The notes beneath the pieces are model-generated. The model was not told the DNA's origin, searched no databases, and worked only from the letters and a program-made list of their open reading frames with translations. A stretch of DNA of 64,000 bases from Blepharisma stoltei (Eukaryota > Ciliophora > Heterotrichea > Heterotrichida > Blepharismidae), in assembly GCA_914767885.1 (NCBI GenBank), contig CAJZBQ010000025.1, positions 434,001 to 498,000 of the forward strand, read 5' to 3'. The position numbers were made by a program, and so were the translations under genes. This document shows, piece by piece, positions 14,101-29,100 of the stretch. Positions within the stretch are counted from its first letter, which is position 1; each line of letters starts with the position of its first letter.

Positions 14101-17100
14101 GCCAACTGTGCATTTTCCTACACACTTGTTTCCGGATACTATATCGCTTTCTGAAGTGCAAGACCCACAAGTAGTGCTATCTGTGCAAGTTGCGCAGCCA
14201 TTTGAGCCAGCTGTGCATTTAGGTGAGCAAGTATTTGGAGATGTTGAAGATACTGCGTCACTTTCTGAAGAGCACGATCCGCAAGTAGTGTTATCTGTGC
14301 AAGTTGCGCAGCCATTTGAGCCAACTGTGCATTTAGGTGAGCAAGTGTTTGGAGATATTGAAGATACTGCGTCGCTTTCTGAAGTGCAAGATCCGCAAGT
14401 AGTAGCATCTGTACAAGTTGCGCAGCCGTTTGAGCCAACTGTGCATTGCCCACTATATAATTATCAATTAAAATATAAAATAAATTTTTAATTAACGCAA
14501 ACGCTATTTCGTTCTGTACATTTAGGTGAGCAAGTGTTTGGAGATGTTGATGACACTGCGTCGCTTTCTGAAGTGCAAGACCCGCAAGTAGTATCATCTG
14601 TGCAAGTTGCGCAGCCGTTTGAGCCAACTGTGCATTGATCTCTAAAATTATTATAAAGTTGCATAATAAAAATAGTGCTTTATGTTGTTTCAGATATATA
14701 TCTCTGTGCACTTTCCTACACACTTGTTTCCGGATACTATATCGCTTTCTGAAGTGCAAGACCCGCAAGTAGTGCTATCTGTGCAAGTTGCGCAGCCATT
14801 TGAGCCAGCTGTGCATTTAGGTGAGCAAGTGTTTGGAGATGTTGAAGATACCGCGTCGCTTTCTGAAGTGCAAGATCCGCAAGTAGTGTCATCTGTGCAA
14901 GTTGCGCAGCCGTTTGAGCCAACTGTACATTTAGGTAAGCAAGTGTTTGGAGAAGTTGAAGATACTGCATCGCTTTCTGAAGTGCAAGAACCGCAAGTTG
15001 TATCATCTGTGCATGTCGCACAGCCGTTTGAGCCAACTGTGCATTTTCCTACACACTTGTTTCCGGATACTATATCGCTTTCTGAAGTGCAAGACCCGCA
15101 AGTAGTGCTATCTGTGCAAGTTGCGCAGCCATTTGAGCCAGCTGTGCATTTAGGTGAGCAAGTGTTTGGAGATGTTGAAGATATTGCGTCACTTTCTGAA
15201 GTGCAAGACCCGCAAGTAGTAGCATCTGAGCAAGTTGCGCAGCCATTTGAGCCAGCTGTGCATTTAGGTGAGCAAGTGTTTGGAGATGTTGAAGATACTG
15301 CGTCACTTTCTGAAGTGCAAGACCCGCAAGTAGTATCATCTGTGCAAGTTGCGCAGCCGTTTGAGCCAACTGTGCATTGCCCTCTAAAAAATTAGGAATT
15401 AAAATTTTAAATTATTTTAAATAACGCAAACGCTAATTCGTTCTGTACATTTAGGTGAGCAAGTGTTTGGAGAAGTTGAAGATACTGCATCGCTTTCTGA
15501 AGTGCAAGATCCGCAAGTAGTATCATCTGTGCAAGTTGCGCAGCCGTTTGAGCCAACTGTGCATTTTCCTACACACTTGTTTCCGGATACTATATCGCTT
15601 TCTGAAGTGCAAGACCCGCAAGTAGTGCTATCTGTGCAAGTTGCGCAGCCGTTTGAGCCAGCTGTGCATTTAGGTGAGCAAGTGTTTGGAGATGTTGAAG
15701 ATACTGCATCGCTCTCTGAAGTGCAAGATCCGCAAGTTGTGTCATCTGTGCAAGTTGCGCAGCCGTTTGAACCAACTGTACATTTAGGTGAGCAAGTGTT
15801 TGGAGAAGTCGAAGATACTGCGTCGCTTTCTGAAGTGCAAGATCCGCAAGTAGTATCATCTGTGCAAGTTGCGCAGCCGTTTGAGCCAACTGTGCACTTT
15901 CCTACACACTTGTTTCCGGATACTATATCGCTTTCTGAAGTGCAAGACCCGCAAGTAGTGCTATCTGTGCAAGTTGCGCAGCCATTTGAGCCAGCTGTGC
16001 ATTTAGGTGAGCAAGTGTTTGGAGATGTTGAAGATACTGCGTCACTTTCTGAAGTGCAAGACCCGCAAGTAGTAGTATCTGAGCAAGTTGCGCAGCCGTT
16101 AGAGCCAGCTGTACATTTAGGTGAGCAAGTGTTTGGAGAAGTTGAAGATACTGCGTCGCTTTCTGAAGTGCAAGACCCGCAAGTTGTGTCATCTGTACAA
16201 GTTGCACAGCCGTTTGAGCCAACTGTTCATTGACCTCTAAAAAATTATGAACTAAATTATAAAATTACTACTAAATAACGCATGAACCTATTCTTTCTGT
16301 GCATTTTGGTGAGCAAGTGTTTGGAGAAGTTGAAGATACGGCGTCGCTTTCTGAAGTGCAAGACCCGCAAGTAGTATCATCTGTGCAAGTTGCGCAGCCG
16401 TTTGAGCCAACTGTGCTTTGGATTCTAAAATCATTATAAAATAGCCTATCAAAATTATGTTTTGAGTTGCTTCAGATATATATCTCTGTGCATTTTCCTA
16501 CACACTTGTTTCCGGATACTATATCGCTTTCTGAAGTGCAAGACCCGCAAGTAGTGCTATCTGTGCAAGTTGCGCAGCCATTTGAGCCAGCTGTGCATTT
16601 AGGTGAGCAAGTGTTTGGAGATGTTGAAGATACTGCGTCGCTTTCTGAAGTGCAAGATCCACAAGTAGTATCATCTGTGCAAGTTGCGCAGCCGTTTGAG
16701 CCAACTGTACATTTTGGTGAGCAAGTGTTTGGAGAAGTTGAAGATACGGCGTCGCTTTCTGAAGTGCAAGACCCGCAAGTAGTATCATCTGTGCAAGTTG
16801 CGCAGCCATTTGAGCCAACTGTACATTTTCCTACACACTTGTTTCCGGATACTATATCGCTTTCTGAAGTGCAAGACCCGCAAGTAGTGCTATCTGTGCA
16901 AGTTGCGCAGCCATTTGAGCCAGCTGTGCATTTAGGAGTGCAAGTGTTTGGAGATGTTGAAGATACTGCGTCACTTTCTGAAGTGCAAGACCCGCAAGTA
17001 GTAGTATCTGAGCAAGTTGCGCAGCCGTTAGAGCCGACTGTGCATTGCCCTCTAAAAAAATATAATTTATTTTATAATTTATTCGTCAGTAACACAAACA

Positions 17101-20100
17101 ATTTATTTTTTTTGTACATTTAGGTGAGCAAGTGTTTGGAGATGTTGAAGATACTGCGTCGCTTTCTGAAGTACAAGACCCGCAAGTCGTATCATCTGTA
17201 CAAGTTGCGCAGCCGTTTGAGCCAACTGTGCATTGCCCACTATATAATTATCAATTAAAATATAAAATAAAATAAATTCTAATTAACGCAAAAGTTTGCC
17301 TTTTCTGTACATTTAGGTGAGCAAGTGTTTGGAGAAGTTGAAGATACTGCGTCGCTTTCTGAAGTGCAAGACCCGCAAGTAGTATCATCTGTGCAAGTTG
17401 CGCAGCCGTTTGAGCCAACTGTGCATTGCACTCAAAAATTATTATAAATAGCATAATAAAAATAGTGTTTAAATTATTTCAGATATATATCTCTGTGCAT
17501 TTTCCTACACACTTGTTTCCGGATACTACATCGCTTTCTGAAGAGCACGATCCGCAAGTAGTGCTATCTGCGCAAGTTGCGCAGCCATTTGAGCCAGCTG
17601 TGCATTTAGGTGAGCAAATATTTGGAGATGTTGAAGATACCGCGTCGCTTTCTGAAGTGCAAGATCCACAAGTAGTGTCATCTGTGCAAGTAGCGCAGCC
17701 GTTTGAGCCAACTGTGCATTGACCTCTAAAAAATTATAATTTAAATTATAAAAATTATTACTAAATAATGCAAACGATATTTTCTTTCTGTACATTTTGG
17801 TGAGCAAGTGTTTGGAGAAGTTGAAGATACTGCGTCGCTTTCTGAAGTGCAAGACCCACAAGTAGTGTCATCTGTGCAAGTTGCGCACCCGTTTGAGCCA
17901 ACTGTGCATTTTCCTACACACTTGTTTCCGGATACTACATCGCTTTCTGAAGTGCAAGACCCGCAAGTAGTGCTATCTGTGCAAGTTGCGCAGCCATTTG
18001 ATCCTGCTGTGCATTTAGGTGAGCAAGTGTTTGGAGATGTTGAAGATACTGCGTCGCTTTCTGAAGTGCAAGACCCGCAAGTAGTGTCATCTGTGCAAGT
18101 TGCGCAGCCGTTTGAGCCAGTCGTGCATTGCCCTCTAAAAAATTATGAAATAAATTAGAAAATTATTCTTAAAAAACGGAAATGATTATTTTTTCTGTGC
18201 ATTTAGGCGAGCAAGTGTTTGGAGATGTTGAAGATACCGCGTCGCTTTCTGAAGTGCAAGATCCGCAAGTAGTGTCATCTGTGCAAGTAGCGCAGCCGTT
18301 TGAGCCAGACGTGCATTGCCCTCTAAAAATATATAAAATAAATTATACAATTATTCTTAAAAACGGAAACGCTTATTCTTTCTGTGCATTTAGGCGAGCA
18401 AGTGTTTGGAGATGTTGAAGATACCGCGTTGCTTTCTGAAGTGCAAGACCCGCAAGTGGTGTCATCTGTGCAAGTTGCGCAGCCATTTGAGCCAACTGTG
18501 CATTGCACTCTAAAAATTATTATAAAAAAGCAATAAAAATAGTACTTTAAGTTATTTTCAGATACATATCTCTGTGCATTTTCCTACACACTTGTTTCCG
18601 GATACTACATCGCTTTCTGAAGTGCAAGACCCGCAAGTAGTGCTATCTGTGCAAGTTGCGCAGCCATTTGAGCCAGCTGTGCATTTAGGTGAGCAAGTAT
18701 TTGGAGAAGTTGAAGATACTGCATCACTTTCTGAAGTGCAAGACCCGCAAGTAGTGTCATCTGTGCAAGTTGCGCAGCCATTTGAGCCAACTGTACATTT
18801 AGGTGAGCAAGTGTTTGGAGAAGTTGAAGATACTGCGTCGCTTTCTGAAGTGCAAGACCCACAAGTAGTATCATCTGTGCAAGTTGCGCAGCCATTTGAG
18901 CCAGCTGTGCATTTTCCTACACACTTGTTTCCGGATACTACATCGCTTTCTGAAGTGCAAGACCCGCAAGTAGTGCTATCTGTGCAAGTTGCGCAGCCAT
19001 TTGAGCCAGCTGTGCATTTAGGTGAGCAAGTATTTGGAGATGTTGAAGATACTGCGTCAGATTCTGAGGTGCAAGATCCGCAAGTAGTGTCATCTGTGCA
19101 AGTTGCGCAGCCGTTTGAGCCAGTCGTGCATTCCCTCTAAAAATATATGAAATAAATTAGAAAATTATTCTTAAAAAAACGGAAACGCTTATTCTTTCTG
19201 TGCATTTAGGCGAGCAAGTGTTTGGAGATGTTGAAGATACCGCGTCGCTTTCTGAAGTGCAAGATCCGCAAGTGGTGTCATCTGTGCAAGTAGCGCAGCC
19301 GTTTGAGCCAACTGTGCATTGCTCTCTAAAAAATTATATTTAAATTATAAAATTATTTTTAAATAATGCAAACGCTAATTCTTTCTGTACATTTAGGTGA
19401 GCAAGTGTTTGGAGAAGTTGAAGATACTGCGTCGCTTTCTGAAGTGCAAGACCCACAAGTAGTGTCATCTGTGCAAGTAGCGCAGCCGTTTGAGCCAACT
19501 GTGCATTGCACTCTAAAATTTATTAAAAAAAGCAATAAAAATAGTACTTTAAGTTGTTTCAGATACATATCTCTGTACATTTTCCTACACACTTGTTTCC
19601 GGATACTACATCGCTTTCTGAAGTGCAAGACCCGCAAGTAGTGCTATCTGTGCAAGTTGCGCAGCCATTTGAGCCAGCTGTGCATTTAGGTGAGCAAGTG
19701 TTTGGAGATGTTGAAGATACTGCATCACTTTCTGAAGTGCAAGATCCGCAAGTAGTGTCATCTGTGCAAGTTGCGCAGCCATTTGAGCCAACTGTACATT
19801 TAGGTGAGCAAGTGTTTGGAGAAGTTGAAGATACTGCGTCGCTTTCTGAAGTGCAAGACCCACAAGTAGTATCATCTGTGCAAGTTGCGCAGCCATTTGA
19901 GCCAGCTGTGCATTTTCCTACACACTTGTTTCCGGATACTACATCGCTTTCTGAAGTGCAAGACCCGCAAGTAGTGCTATCTGTGCAAGTTGCGCAGCCA
20001 TTTGAGCCAGCTGTGCATTTAGGTAAGCAAGTGTTTGGAGATGTTGAAGATATTGAGTCACTTTCTGAAGTGCAAGACCCGCAAGTAGTGTCATCTGTGC

Positions 20101-23100
20101 AAGTTGCGCAGCCGTTTGAGCCAGCTGTGCATTGCCCCCTTAAAAATGCATGAAATAAATTAGAAAATTATTCTTAAAAAACGGAAATGCTTATTTTTTC
20201 TGTGCATTTAGGCGAGCAAGTGTTTGGAGATGTTGAAGATACTGCGTCGCTTTCTGAAGTGCAAGATCCGCAAGTAGTGTCATCTGTGCAAGTAGCGCAG
20301 CCGTTTGAGCCAACTGTGCATTTTGGTGAGCAAGTGTTTGGAGAAGTTGAAGATACTGCGTCGCTTTCTGAAGTGCAAGACCCACAAGTAGTATCATCTG
20401 TACAAGTTGCACAGCCGTTTGAGCCAACTGTGCATTGGTACACTAAAATTATTTATAAAATAGCATAATAAAAATAGTGCTTTAAGTTGTTTCAGATACA
20501 TATCTCTGTGCATTTTCCTATACACTTGTTTCCGGATACTACATCGCTTTCTGAAGTGCAAGATCCGCAAGTAGTGCTATCTGTGCAAGTTGCGCAGCCA
20601 TTTGAGCCAGCTGTGCATTTAGGTGAGCAAGTGTTTGGAGATGTTGAAGAAACTGCATCGCTTTCTGAAGTGCAAGACCCGCAGGTAGTGTCATCTGTAC
20701 AAGTTGCGCAGCCTTTTGAGCCAGCTGTACATTTAGGTGAGCAAGTGTTTGGAGAAGTTGAAGATACTGCGTCGCTTTCCGAAGTGCAAGATCCGCAAGT
20801 GGTGTCATCTGTGCAAGTTGCGCACCCGTTTGAGCCAACTGTGCATTTTCCTACACACTTGTTTCCGGATACTATATCGCTTTCTGAAGTGCAAGACCCG
20901 CAAGTAGTGCTATCTGTGCAAGTTGCGCAGCCATTTGAGCCAGCTGTGCATTTAGGTGAGCAAGTGCTTGGAGATGTTGAAGATACTGCGTCACTTTCTG
21001 ATGTGCAAGATCCACAAGTAGTAGTATCTGAGCAAGTTGCGCAGCCATTTGAGCCAGCTGTGCATTTAGGTGAGCAAGTGTTTGGAGATGTTGAAGATAC
21101 TGCATCACTTTCTGAAGTGCAAGATCCGCAAGTTGTGTCATCTGTGCAAGTTGCGCAGCCATTTGAGCCAACTGTGCATTTAGGTGAGCAAGTATTTGGA
21201 GAAGTTGAAGATACTGCGTCGCTTTCTGAAGTGCAAGACCCGCAAGTAGTATCATCTGTGCAAGTTGCGCAGCCGTTTGAGCCAACTGTGCATTTTCCTA
21301 CACACTTGTTTCCGGATACTACATCGCTTTCTGAAGTGCAAGACCCGCAAGTAGTGCTATCTGTGCAAGTTGCGCAGCCATTTGAGCCAGCTGTGCATTT
21401 AGGTGAGCAAGTGTGTGGAGATGATGAAGATACTGCATCGCTTTCTGAAGTGCAAGATCCGCAAGTTGTAGCATCTGTGCAAGTTGCGCAGCCGCTTGAT
21501 CCAACTGTACATTTAGGTGAGCAAGTGTTTGGAGAAGTTGAAGATACTGCGTCGCTTTCTGAAGTGCAAGATCCGCAAGTAGTATCATCTGTGCAAGTTG
21601 CGCAGCCGTTTGAGCCAACTGTGCATTTTCCTACACACTTGTTTCCGGATACTACATCGCTTTCTGAAGTGCAAGACCCGCAAGTAGTGCTATCTGTGCA
21701 AGTTGCGCAGCCATTTGAGCCAGCTGTGCATTTAGGCGAACAAGTGTTTGGAGATGTTGAAGATATTGCGTCACTTTCTGAAGTGCAAGACCCGCAAGTA
21801 GTGTCATCTGTGCAAGTTGCGCAGCCGTTTGAGCCAACTGTACATTTAGGTGAGCAAGTGTTTGGAGATGTTGAAGATACTGCGTCGCTTTCTGAAGTGC
21901 AAGACCCGCAAGTAGTGTCATCAGTGCAAGTTGCGCAGCCGTTTGAGCCAACTGTACATTTAGGTGAGCAAGTGTTTGGAGAAGTTGAAGATACTGCGTC
22001 GCTTTCTGAAGTGCAAGACCCACAAGTAGTATCATCTGTGCAAGTTGCGCACCCGTTTGAGCCAACTGTGCATTTTCCTACACATTTGTTTCCGGATACT
22101 ACATCGCTTTCTGAAGTGCAAGACCCGCAAGTAGTGCTATCTGTGCAAGTTGCGCAGCCATTTGAGCCAGCAGTGCATTTAGGTGAGCAAGTATTTGGAG
22201 ATGTTGAAGATACTGCGTCGCTTTCTGAAGTGCAAGATCCGCAAGTAGTGTCGTCTGTACAAGTTGCGCAGCCGTTTGAGCCAACTGTACATTTAGGTGA
22301 GCAAGTGTTTGGAGATGTTGAAGATACTGCGTCGCTTTCTGAAGTGCAAGACCCGCAAGTAGTGTCATCTGTGCAAGTTGCGCAGCCGTTTGAGCCAACT
22401 GTGCATTGCACTCTAAAATTATTAGAAAATAGCATAACTAAAATAGTGCTTTAAGTTTTTTTCAGATATATATTTCTGTACATTTTCCTACACACTTATT
22501 TCCGGATACTACATCGCTTTCTGAAGTGCAAGACCCGCAAGTAGTGCTATCTGTGCAAGTTGCGCAGCCATTTGAGCCAGCTGTGCATTTAGGTGAGCAA
22601 GTATTTGGTGAAGTTGAAGATACTGCGTCGCTTTCTGAAGTGCAAGACCCGCAAGTAGTGTCATCTGTGCAAGTTGCGCAGCCATTTGAGCCAGTTGTGC
22701 ATTTAGGTGAGCAAGTGTTTGGAGAAGTTGAAGATACTGCATCGCTTTCTGAAGTGCAAGATCCGCAAGTAGTATCATCTGTGCAAGTTGCACAGCCGTT
22801 TGAGCCAACTGTGCATTGTTCTCTTAAACATTATAAATTAAAATATAAAATTATTCCTTAATAACGAAAAAGCTAATTCTTTCTGTACATTTAGCTGAGC
22901 AAGTATTTGGAGAAGTTGAAGATACTGCATCGCTTTCTGAAGTGCAAGACCCACAAGTAGTGTCATCTGTGCAAGTTGCGCAGCCGTTTGATCCAACTGT
23001 GCATTTACCTACACATTTGTGTCCGGATACTGCATCGCTTTCTGAAGTGCAAGACGCGCAAGTAGTGTCATCTGTGCAAGTTGCGCAGCCATTTGAGCCA

Positions 23101-26100
23101 GCTGTGCACTTAGGTGAGCAAGTATTTGGAGAAGTTGACGATACTACGTCGCTTTCTGAAGTGCAAGACCCGCAAGTAGTGTCATCTGTGCAAGTTGCGC
23201 AGCCGTTTGAGCCAACTGTACATTTAGGTGAGCAAGAGTTTGGAGAAGTTGAAGATACTGCGTCGCTTTCTGAAGTGCAAGACCCGCAAGTAGTGTCATC
23301 TGTGCAAGTTGCGCAGCCGTTTGAGCCAACTGTGCATTTTCCTACGCATTTGTGTCCGGATACTACATCGCTTTCTGAAGTGCAAGACCCGCAAGTAGTG
23401 TCATCTGTGCAAGTTGCGCAGCCATTTGAGCCAGCTGTGCATTTAGGTGAGCAAGTATTTGGTGAAGTTGAAGATACTGCATCGCTTTCTGAAGTGCAAG
23501 ACCCGCAAGTAGTGTCATCTGTGCAAGTTGCGCAGCCGTTTGAGCCAGTTATGCATTTGGCTGAGCAAGTGTTTGGAGAAGTTGAAGATACTGCGTCGCT
23601 TTCTGAAGTGCAAGACCCGCAAGTGGTGTCATCTGTGCAAGTTGCGCAGCCGTTTGAGCCAACTGTGCATTGCTCTCTTAAAAAATATAAATTAAAAATA
23701 TAAATTATTCCTTAATAACGCAAAAGCTAATTCTTTCTGTACATTTAGCTGAACAAGTGTTTGGAGAAGTTGAAGATACTGCGTCGCTTTCTGAAGTGCA
23801 AGACCCGCAAGTAGTGTCATCTGTGCAAGTTGCGCAGCCGTTTGAGCCAACTGTGCATTTTCCTACACATTTGTGTCCGGATAATACATCGCTTTCTGAA
23901 GTGCAAGACGCGCAAGTAGTATCATCTGTGCAAGTTGCGCAGCCATTTGAGCCAGCTGTGCATTTAGGTGAGCAAGTATTTGGAGAAGTTGAAGATACTG
24001 CATCACTTTCTGAAGTGCAAGACCCGCAAGTAGTATCATCTGTGCAAGTTGCGCAGCCGTTTGAGCCAACTGTACATTTTGCAGAGCAAGTATTTGGAGA
24101 AGTTGAAGATACTGCGTCGCTTTCTGAAGTGCAAGACCCGCAAGTAGTGTCATCTGTGCAAGTTGCGCAGCCGTTTGAGCCAACTGTGCATTTTCCTACA
24201 CATTTGTGTCCAGATACTGCATCGCTTTCTGAAGTGCAAGATGCGCAAGTAGTGTCATCTGTGCAAGTTGCGCAGCCATTTGAGCCAGCTGTGCATTTAG
24301 GCGAGCAAGTATTTGGTGAAGTTGAAGATACTGCGTCGCTTTCTGAAGTGCAAGACCCGCAAGTAGTGTCATCTGTGCAAGTTGCGCAGCCATTTGAGCC
24401 AGTTGTGCATTGCCCGCTAAAAAAATTATGAATTAAAATATAAAATTAGTCTTTAATTACGCAAACGCTAATTCTTTCTGTGCATTTAGGTGAGCAAGTA
24501 TTTGGAGAAGTTGAAGATACTGCGTCACTTTCTGAAGTGCAAGACCCGCAAGTAGTGTCATCTGTGCAAGTTGCGCAGCCATTTGAGCCAACTGTGCATT
24601 GCCTTCTAAAAAATAATGAATTAAAATATAAAATTATTCCTTAATAACGAAAAAAGCTGATTCTTTCTGTGCATTTAGCTGAGCAAGTGTTTGGAGAAGT
24701 TGAAGATACTGCATCGCTTTCTGAAGTGCAAGATCCGCAAGTAGTGTCATCTGTGCAAGTTGCGCAGCCGTTTGAGCCAACTGTGCATTCCCTCTAAAAT
24801 TATTATAAATAAGAATAACAAAAATAGTGCTTAAAGTAGTTTCAGATGAATTTTCTGTGCATTTTCCTACACATTTGTTTCCTGATACTGCATCGCTTTC
24901 TGAAGTGCAAGACGCGCAAGTAGTGTCATCTGTGCAAGTTGCGCAGCCATTTGAGCCAGCTGTGCATTTAGGTGAGCAAGTATTTGGAGAAGTTGAAGAT
25001 ACTGCGTCGCTTTCTGAAGTGCAAGATCCGCAAGTAGTGTCATCTGTGCAAGTTGCGCAGCCGTTTGAGCCAACTGTACATTTAGCTGAGCAAGTGTTTG
25101 GAGAAGTTGAAGATACTGCGTCGCTGTCTGAAGTGCAAGAACCGCAAGTAGTGTCATCTGTGCAAGTTGCGCAGCCGTTTGAGCCAACTGTGCATTTTCC
25201 TACACATTTGTGTCCAGATACTGCATCGCTTTCTGAAGTGCAAGACCCGCAAGTAGTGTCATCTGTGCAAGTTGCGCAGCCATTTGAGCCAGCTGTGCAT
25301 TTAGGCGAGCAAGTATTTGGTGAAGTTGAAGATACTGCGTCGCTTTCTGAAGTGCAAGACCCGCAAGTAGTGTCATCTGTGCAAGTTGCGCAGCCATTTG
25401 AGCCAGTTGTGCATTGCCCGCTAAAAAATTATGAATTAAAATATAAAATTAGTCTTTAATTACGCAAACGCTAATTCTTTCTGTGCATTTAGGTGAGCAA
25501 GTATTTGGAGAAGTTGAAGATACTGCGTCACTTTCTGAAGTGCAAGACCCGCAAGTAGTGTCATCTGTACAAGTTGCGCAGCCATTTGAGCCAACTGTTG
25601 CATTGCCTTCTAAAAAATAATGAATTAAAATATAAAATTATTCCTTAATAACGAAAAAGCTGATTCTTTCTGTGCATTTAGCTGAGCAAGTGTTTGGAGA
25701 AGTTGAAGATACTGCATCGCTTTCTGAAGTGCAAGATCCGCAAGTAGTGTCATCTGTGCAAGTTGCGCAGCCGTTTGAGCCAACTGTGCATTCCCTCTAA
25801 AATTATTATAAATAAGAATAACAAAAATAGTGCTAAAAGTAGTTTTTCAGATGAATTTTCTGTGCATTTTCCTACACATTTGTTTCCGGATACTGCATCG
25901 CTTTCTGAAGTGCAAGACGCGCAAGTAGTGTCATCTGTGCATGTTGCGCAGCCATTTGAGCCAGCTGTGCATTTAGGTGAGCAAGTATTTGGAGAAGTTG
26001 AAGATACTGCGTCGCTTTCTGAAGTGCAAGACCCGCAAGTAGTGTCATCTGTGCAAGTTGCGCAGCCGTTTGAGCCAACTGTGCATTTAGCTGAGCAAGT

Positions 26101-29100
26101 GTTTGGAGAAGTTGAAGATACTGCGTCGCTTTCTGAAGTGCAAGAACCGCAAGTAGTGTCATCTGTGCAAGTTGCACAGCCGTTTGAGCCAACTGTGCAT
26201 TTTCCTACACATTTGTGTCCAGATACTGCATCGCTTTCTGAAGTGCAAGACCCGCAAGTAGTGTCATCTGTGCAAGTTGCGCAGCCATTTGAGCCAGCTG
26301 TGCATTTAGGTGAGCAAATGTTTGGTGAGGTTGAAGATACTGCATCGCTTTCTGAAGTGCAAGACCCGCAAGTAGTGTCATCTGTACAAGTTGCGCAGCC
26401 ATTTGAGCCAGTTGTGCATTGCCCTCTAAAAAATATTGATTAAAATATAAAATTTGTCCTTAATAACTCAAATGCTAATTCTTTTTGTGCATTTAGGTGA
26501 GCAAGTGTTTGGAGAAGTTGAAGATACTGCGTCGCTTTCTGAAGTGCAAGATCCGCAAGTAGTATCATCTGTGCAAGTTGCGCAGCCATTTGAACCAACT
26601 GTGCATTGTTTCTCTAAAAATTATGAAATTTAAATATAAAATTATTCCTTTAAAAGCTCAAAAGCTAATTCTCACTGTACACTTAGCTGAGCAAGTGTTT
26701 GGAGAAGTTGAAGATACTGCATCACTTTCTGAAGTGCAAGACCCGCAAGTAATGTCGTCTGTGCAAGTTGCGCAGCCGTTTGATCCAACTGTGCATTCCC
26801 TTTAAAATTATTATAAATAAGAATAATCAAAATAATGCTTAAAATAGTTTTAGATGAATTTCTGTGCATTTTCCTACACATTTGTTTCCGGATACTGCAT
26901 CGCTTTCTGAAGTGCAAGACGCGCAAGTAGTGTCATCTGTGCATGTTGCGCAGCCATTTGAGCCAGCTGTGCATTTAGGTGAGCAAATGTTTGGTGAAGT
27001 TGAAGATACTGCATCGCTTTCTGAAGTGCAAGACCCGCAAGTAGTGTCATCTGTGCAAGTTGCGCAGCCATTTGAGCCAGTTGTGCATTGCCCTCTAAAA
27101 AATTATGAATTAAATATAAAATTAGTCTTTAATAACGCAAACGCTAATTTTTTCTGTGCATTTGGCTGAGCAAGTGTTTGGAGAAGTTGAAGATACTGCG
27201 TCGCTTTCTGAAGTGCAGGACCCACAAGTAGTGTCATCTGTGCAAGTTGCGCAGCCGTTTGAGCCAACTGTTCATTGCTTCCTTGAAAATTATGAATTAA
27301 AATATAAAAATTTGTCCTTAATAACGCAAATGCTTAAACTTTCTGTGCATTTAGCTGAGCAAGTGTTTGGAGATGTTGAAGATACTGCATCACTTTCTGA
27401 AGTGCAAGACCCGCAAGTAGTATCATCTGTGCAAGTTGCGCAGCCATTTGATCCAACTGTGTATTCTAACTAAAATTTATTATAAATAAGAATAATAAAA
27501 AATAGTGCTTAAAGTAGTTTCAGATGAATTTTCTGTGCATTTACCTACACATTTGTTTCCGGATACTGCATCGCTTTCTGAAGTGCATGACGCGCAAGTA
27601 GTGTCATCTGTGCAAGTTGCGCAGCCATTTGAGCCAGCTGTGCACTTAGGTGAGCAAGTATTTGGAGAAGTTGAAGATACTGCGTCGCTTTCTGAAGTGC
27701 AAGACCCACAAGTAGTGTCATCAGTGCAAGTTGCGCAGCCGTTTGAGCCAACTGTGCATTGCCTTCTAAGAAATTATGTATTAAAATATAAAATTAGTCC
27801 TTAATAACGCAAATGCCAATTCTTTCTGTACATTTAGCTGAGCAAGTGTTTGGAGAAGTTGAAGATACTGCATCGCTTTCTGAAGTGCAAGACCCACAAG
27901 TAGTGTCATCTGTGCAAGTTGCGCAACCGTTTGAGCCAACTGTGCATTTTCCTACACATTTGTGTCCAGATACTGCATCGCTTTCTGAAGTGCAAGACGC
28001 GCAAGTAGTGTCATCTGTGCAAGTTGCACAGCCATTTGAGCCAGCTGTGCATTTAGGCGAGCAAGTGTTTGGTGAAGTTAAAGATACTGCATCGCTTTCA
28101 GAAGTGCAAGACCCGCAAGTAGTGTCATCTGTGCAAGTTGCGCAGCCATTTGAGCCAGTTGTGCATTTAGCTGAGCAAGTGTTTGGAGAAGTTGAAGATA
28201 CTGCGTCGCTTTCTGAAGTGCAGGACCCACAAGTAGTGTCATCTGTGCAAGTTGCGCAGCCGTTTGAGCCAACTGTTCATTGCTTCTTGAAAATTATGAA
28301 TTAAAATATAAAAATTTGTCCTTAATAACGCAAATGCTTAAACTTTTCTGTGCATTTAGCTGAGCAAGTGTTTGGAGAAGTTGAAGATACTGCATCACTT
28401 TCTGAAGTGCAAGACCCGCAAGTAGTATCATCTGTGCAAGTTGCGCAGCCATTTGATCCAACTGTGCATTTACCTACACATTTGTTTCCGGATACTGCAT
28501 CGCTTTCTGAAGTGCATGACGCGCAAGTAGTGTCATCTGTGCAAGTTGCGCAGCCATTTGAGCCAGCTGTGCACTTAGGTGAGCAAGTATTTGGAGAAGT
28601 TGAAGATACTGCGTCGCTTTCTGAAGTGCAAGACCCACAAGTAGTGTCATCAGTGCAAGTTGCGCAGCCGTTTGAGCCAACTGTACATTTAGCTGAGCAA
28701 GTGTTTGGAGAAGTTGAAGATACTGCATCGCTTTCTGAAGTGCAAGACCCACAAGTAGTGTCATCTGTGCAAGTTGCGCAGCCATTTGATCCAACTGTGC
28801 ATTTTCCTACACATTTGTGTCCAGACACTGCATCGCTTTCTGAAGTGCAAGACGCGCAAGTAGTATCATCTGTGCATGTTGCACAGCCATTTGATCCAGC
28901 TGTGCATTTAGGCGAGCAAGTGTTTGGTGACGTTGAAGATACTGCATCGCTTTCTGAAGTGCAAGACCCGCAAGTAGTGTCATCTGTGCAAGTTGCGCAG
29001 CCATTTGAGCCAGTTGTGCATTGCCCTCTAAAAAATTATGAATTAAATATTAAATTAGTCTTTAATAACGAAACGCTAATTTTTTCTGTGCATTTAGCTG

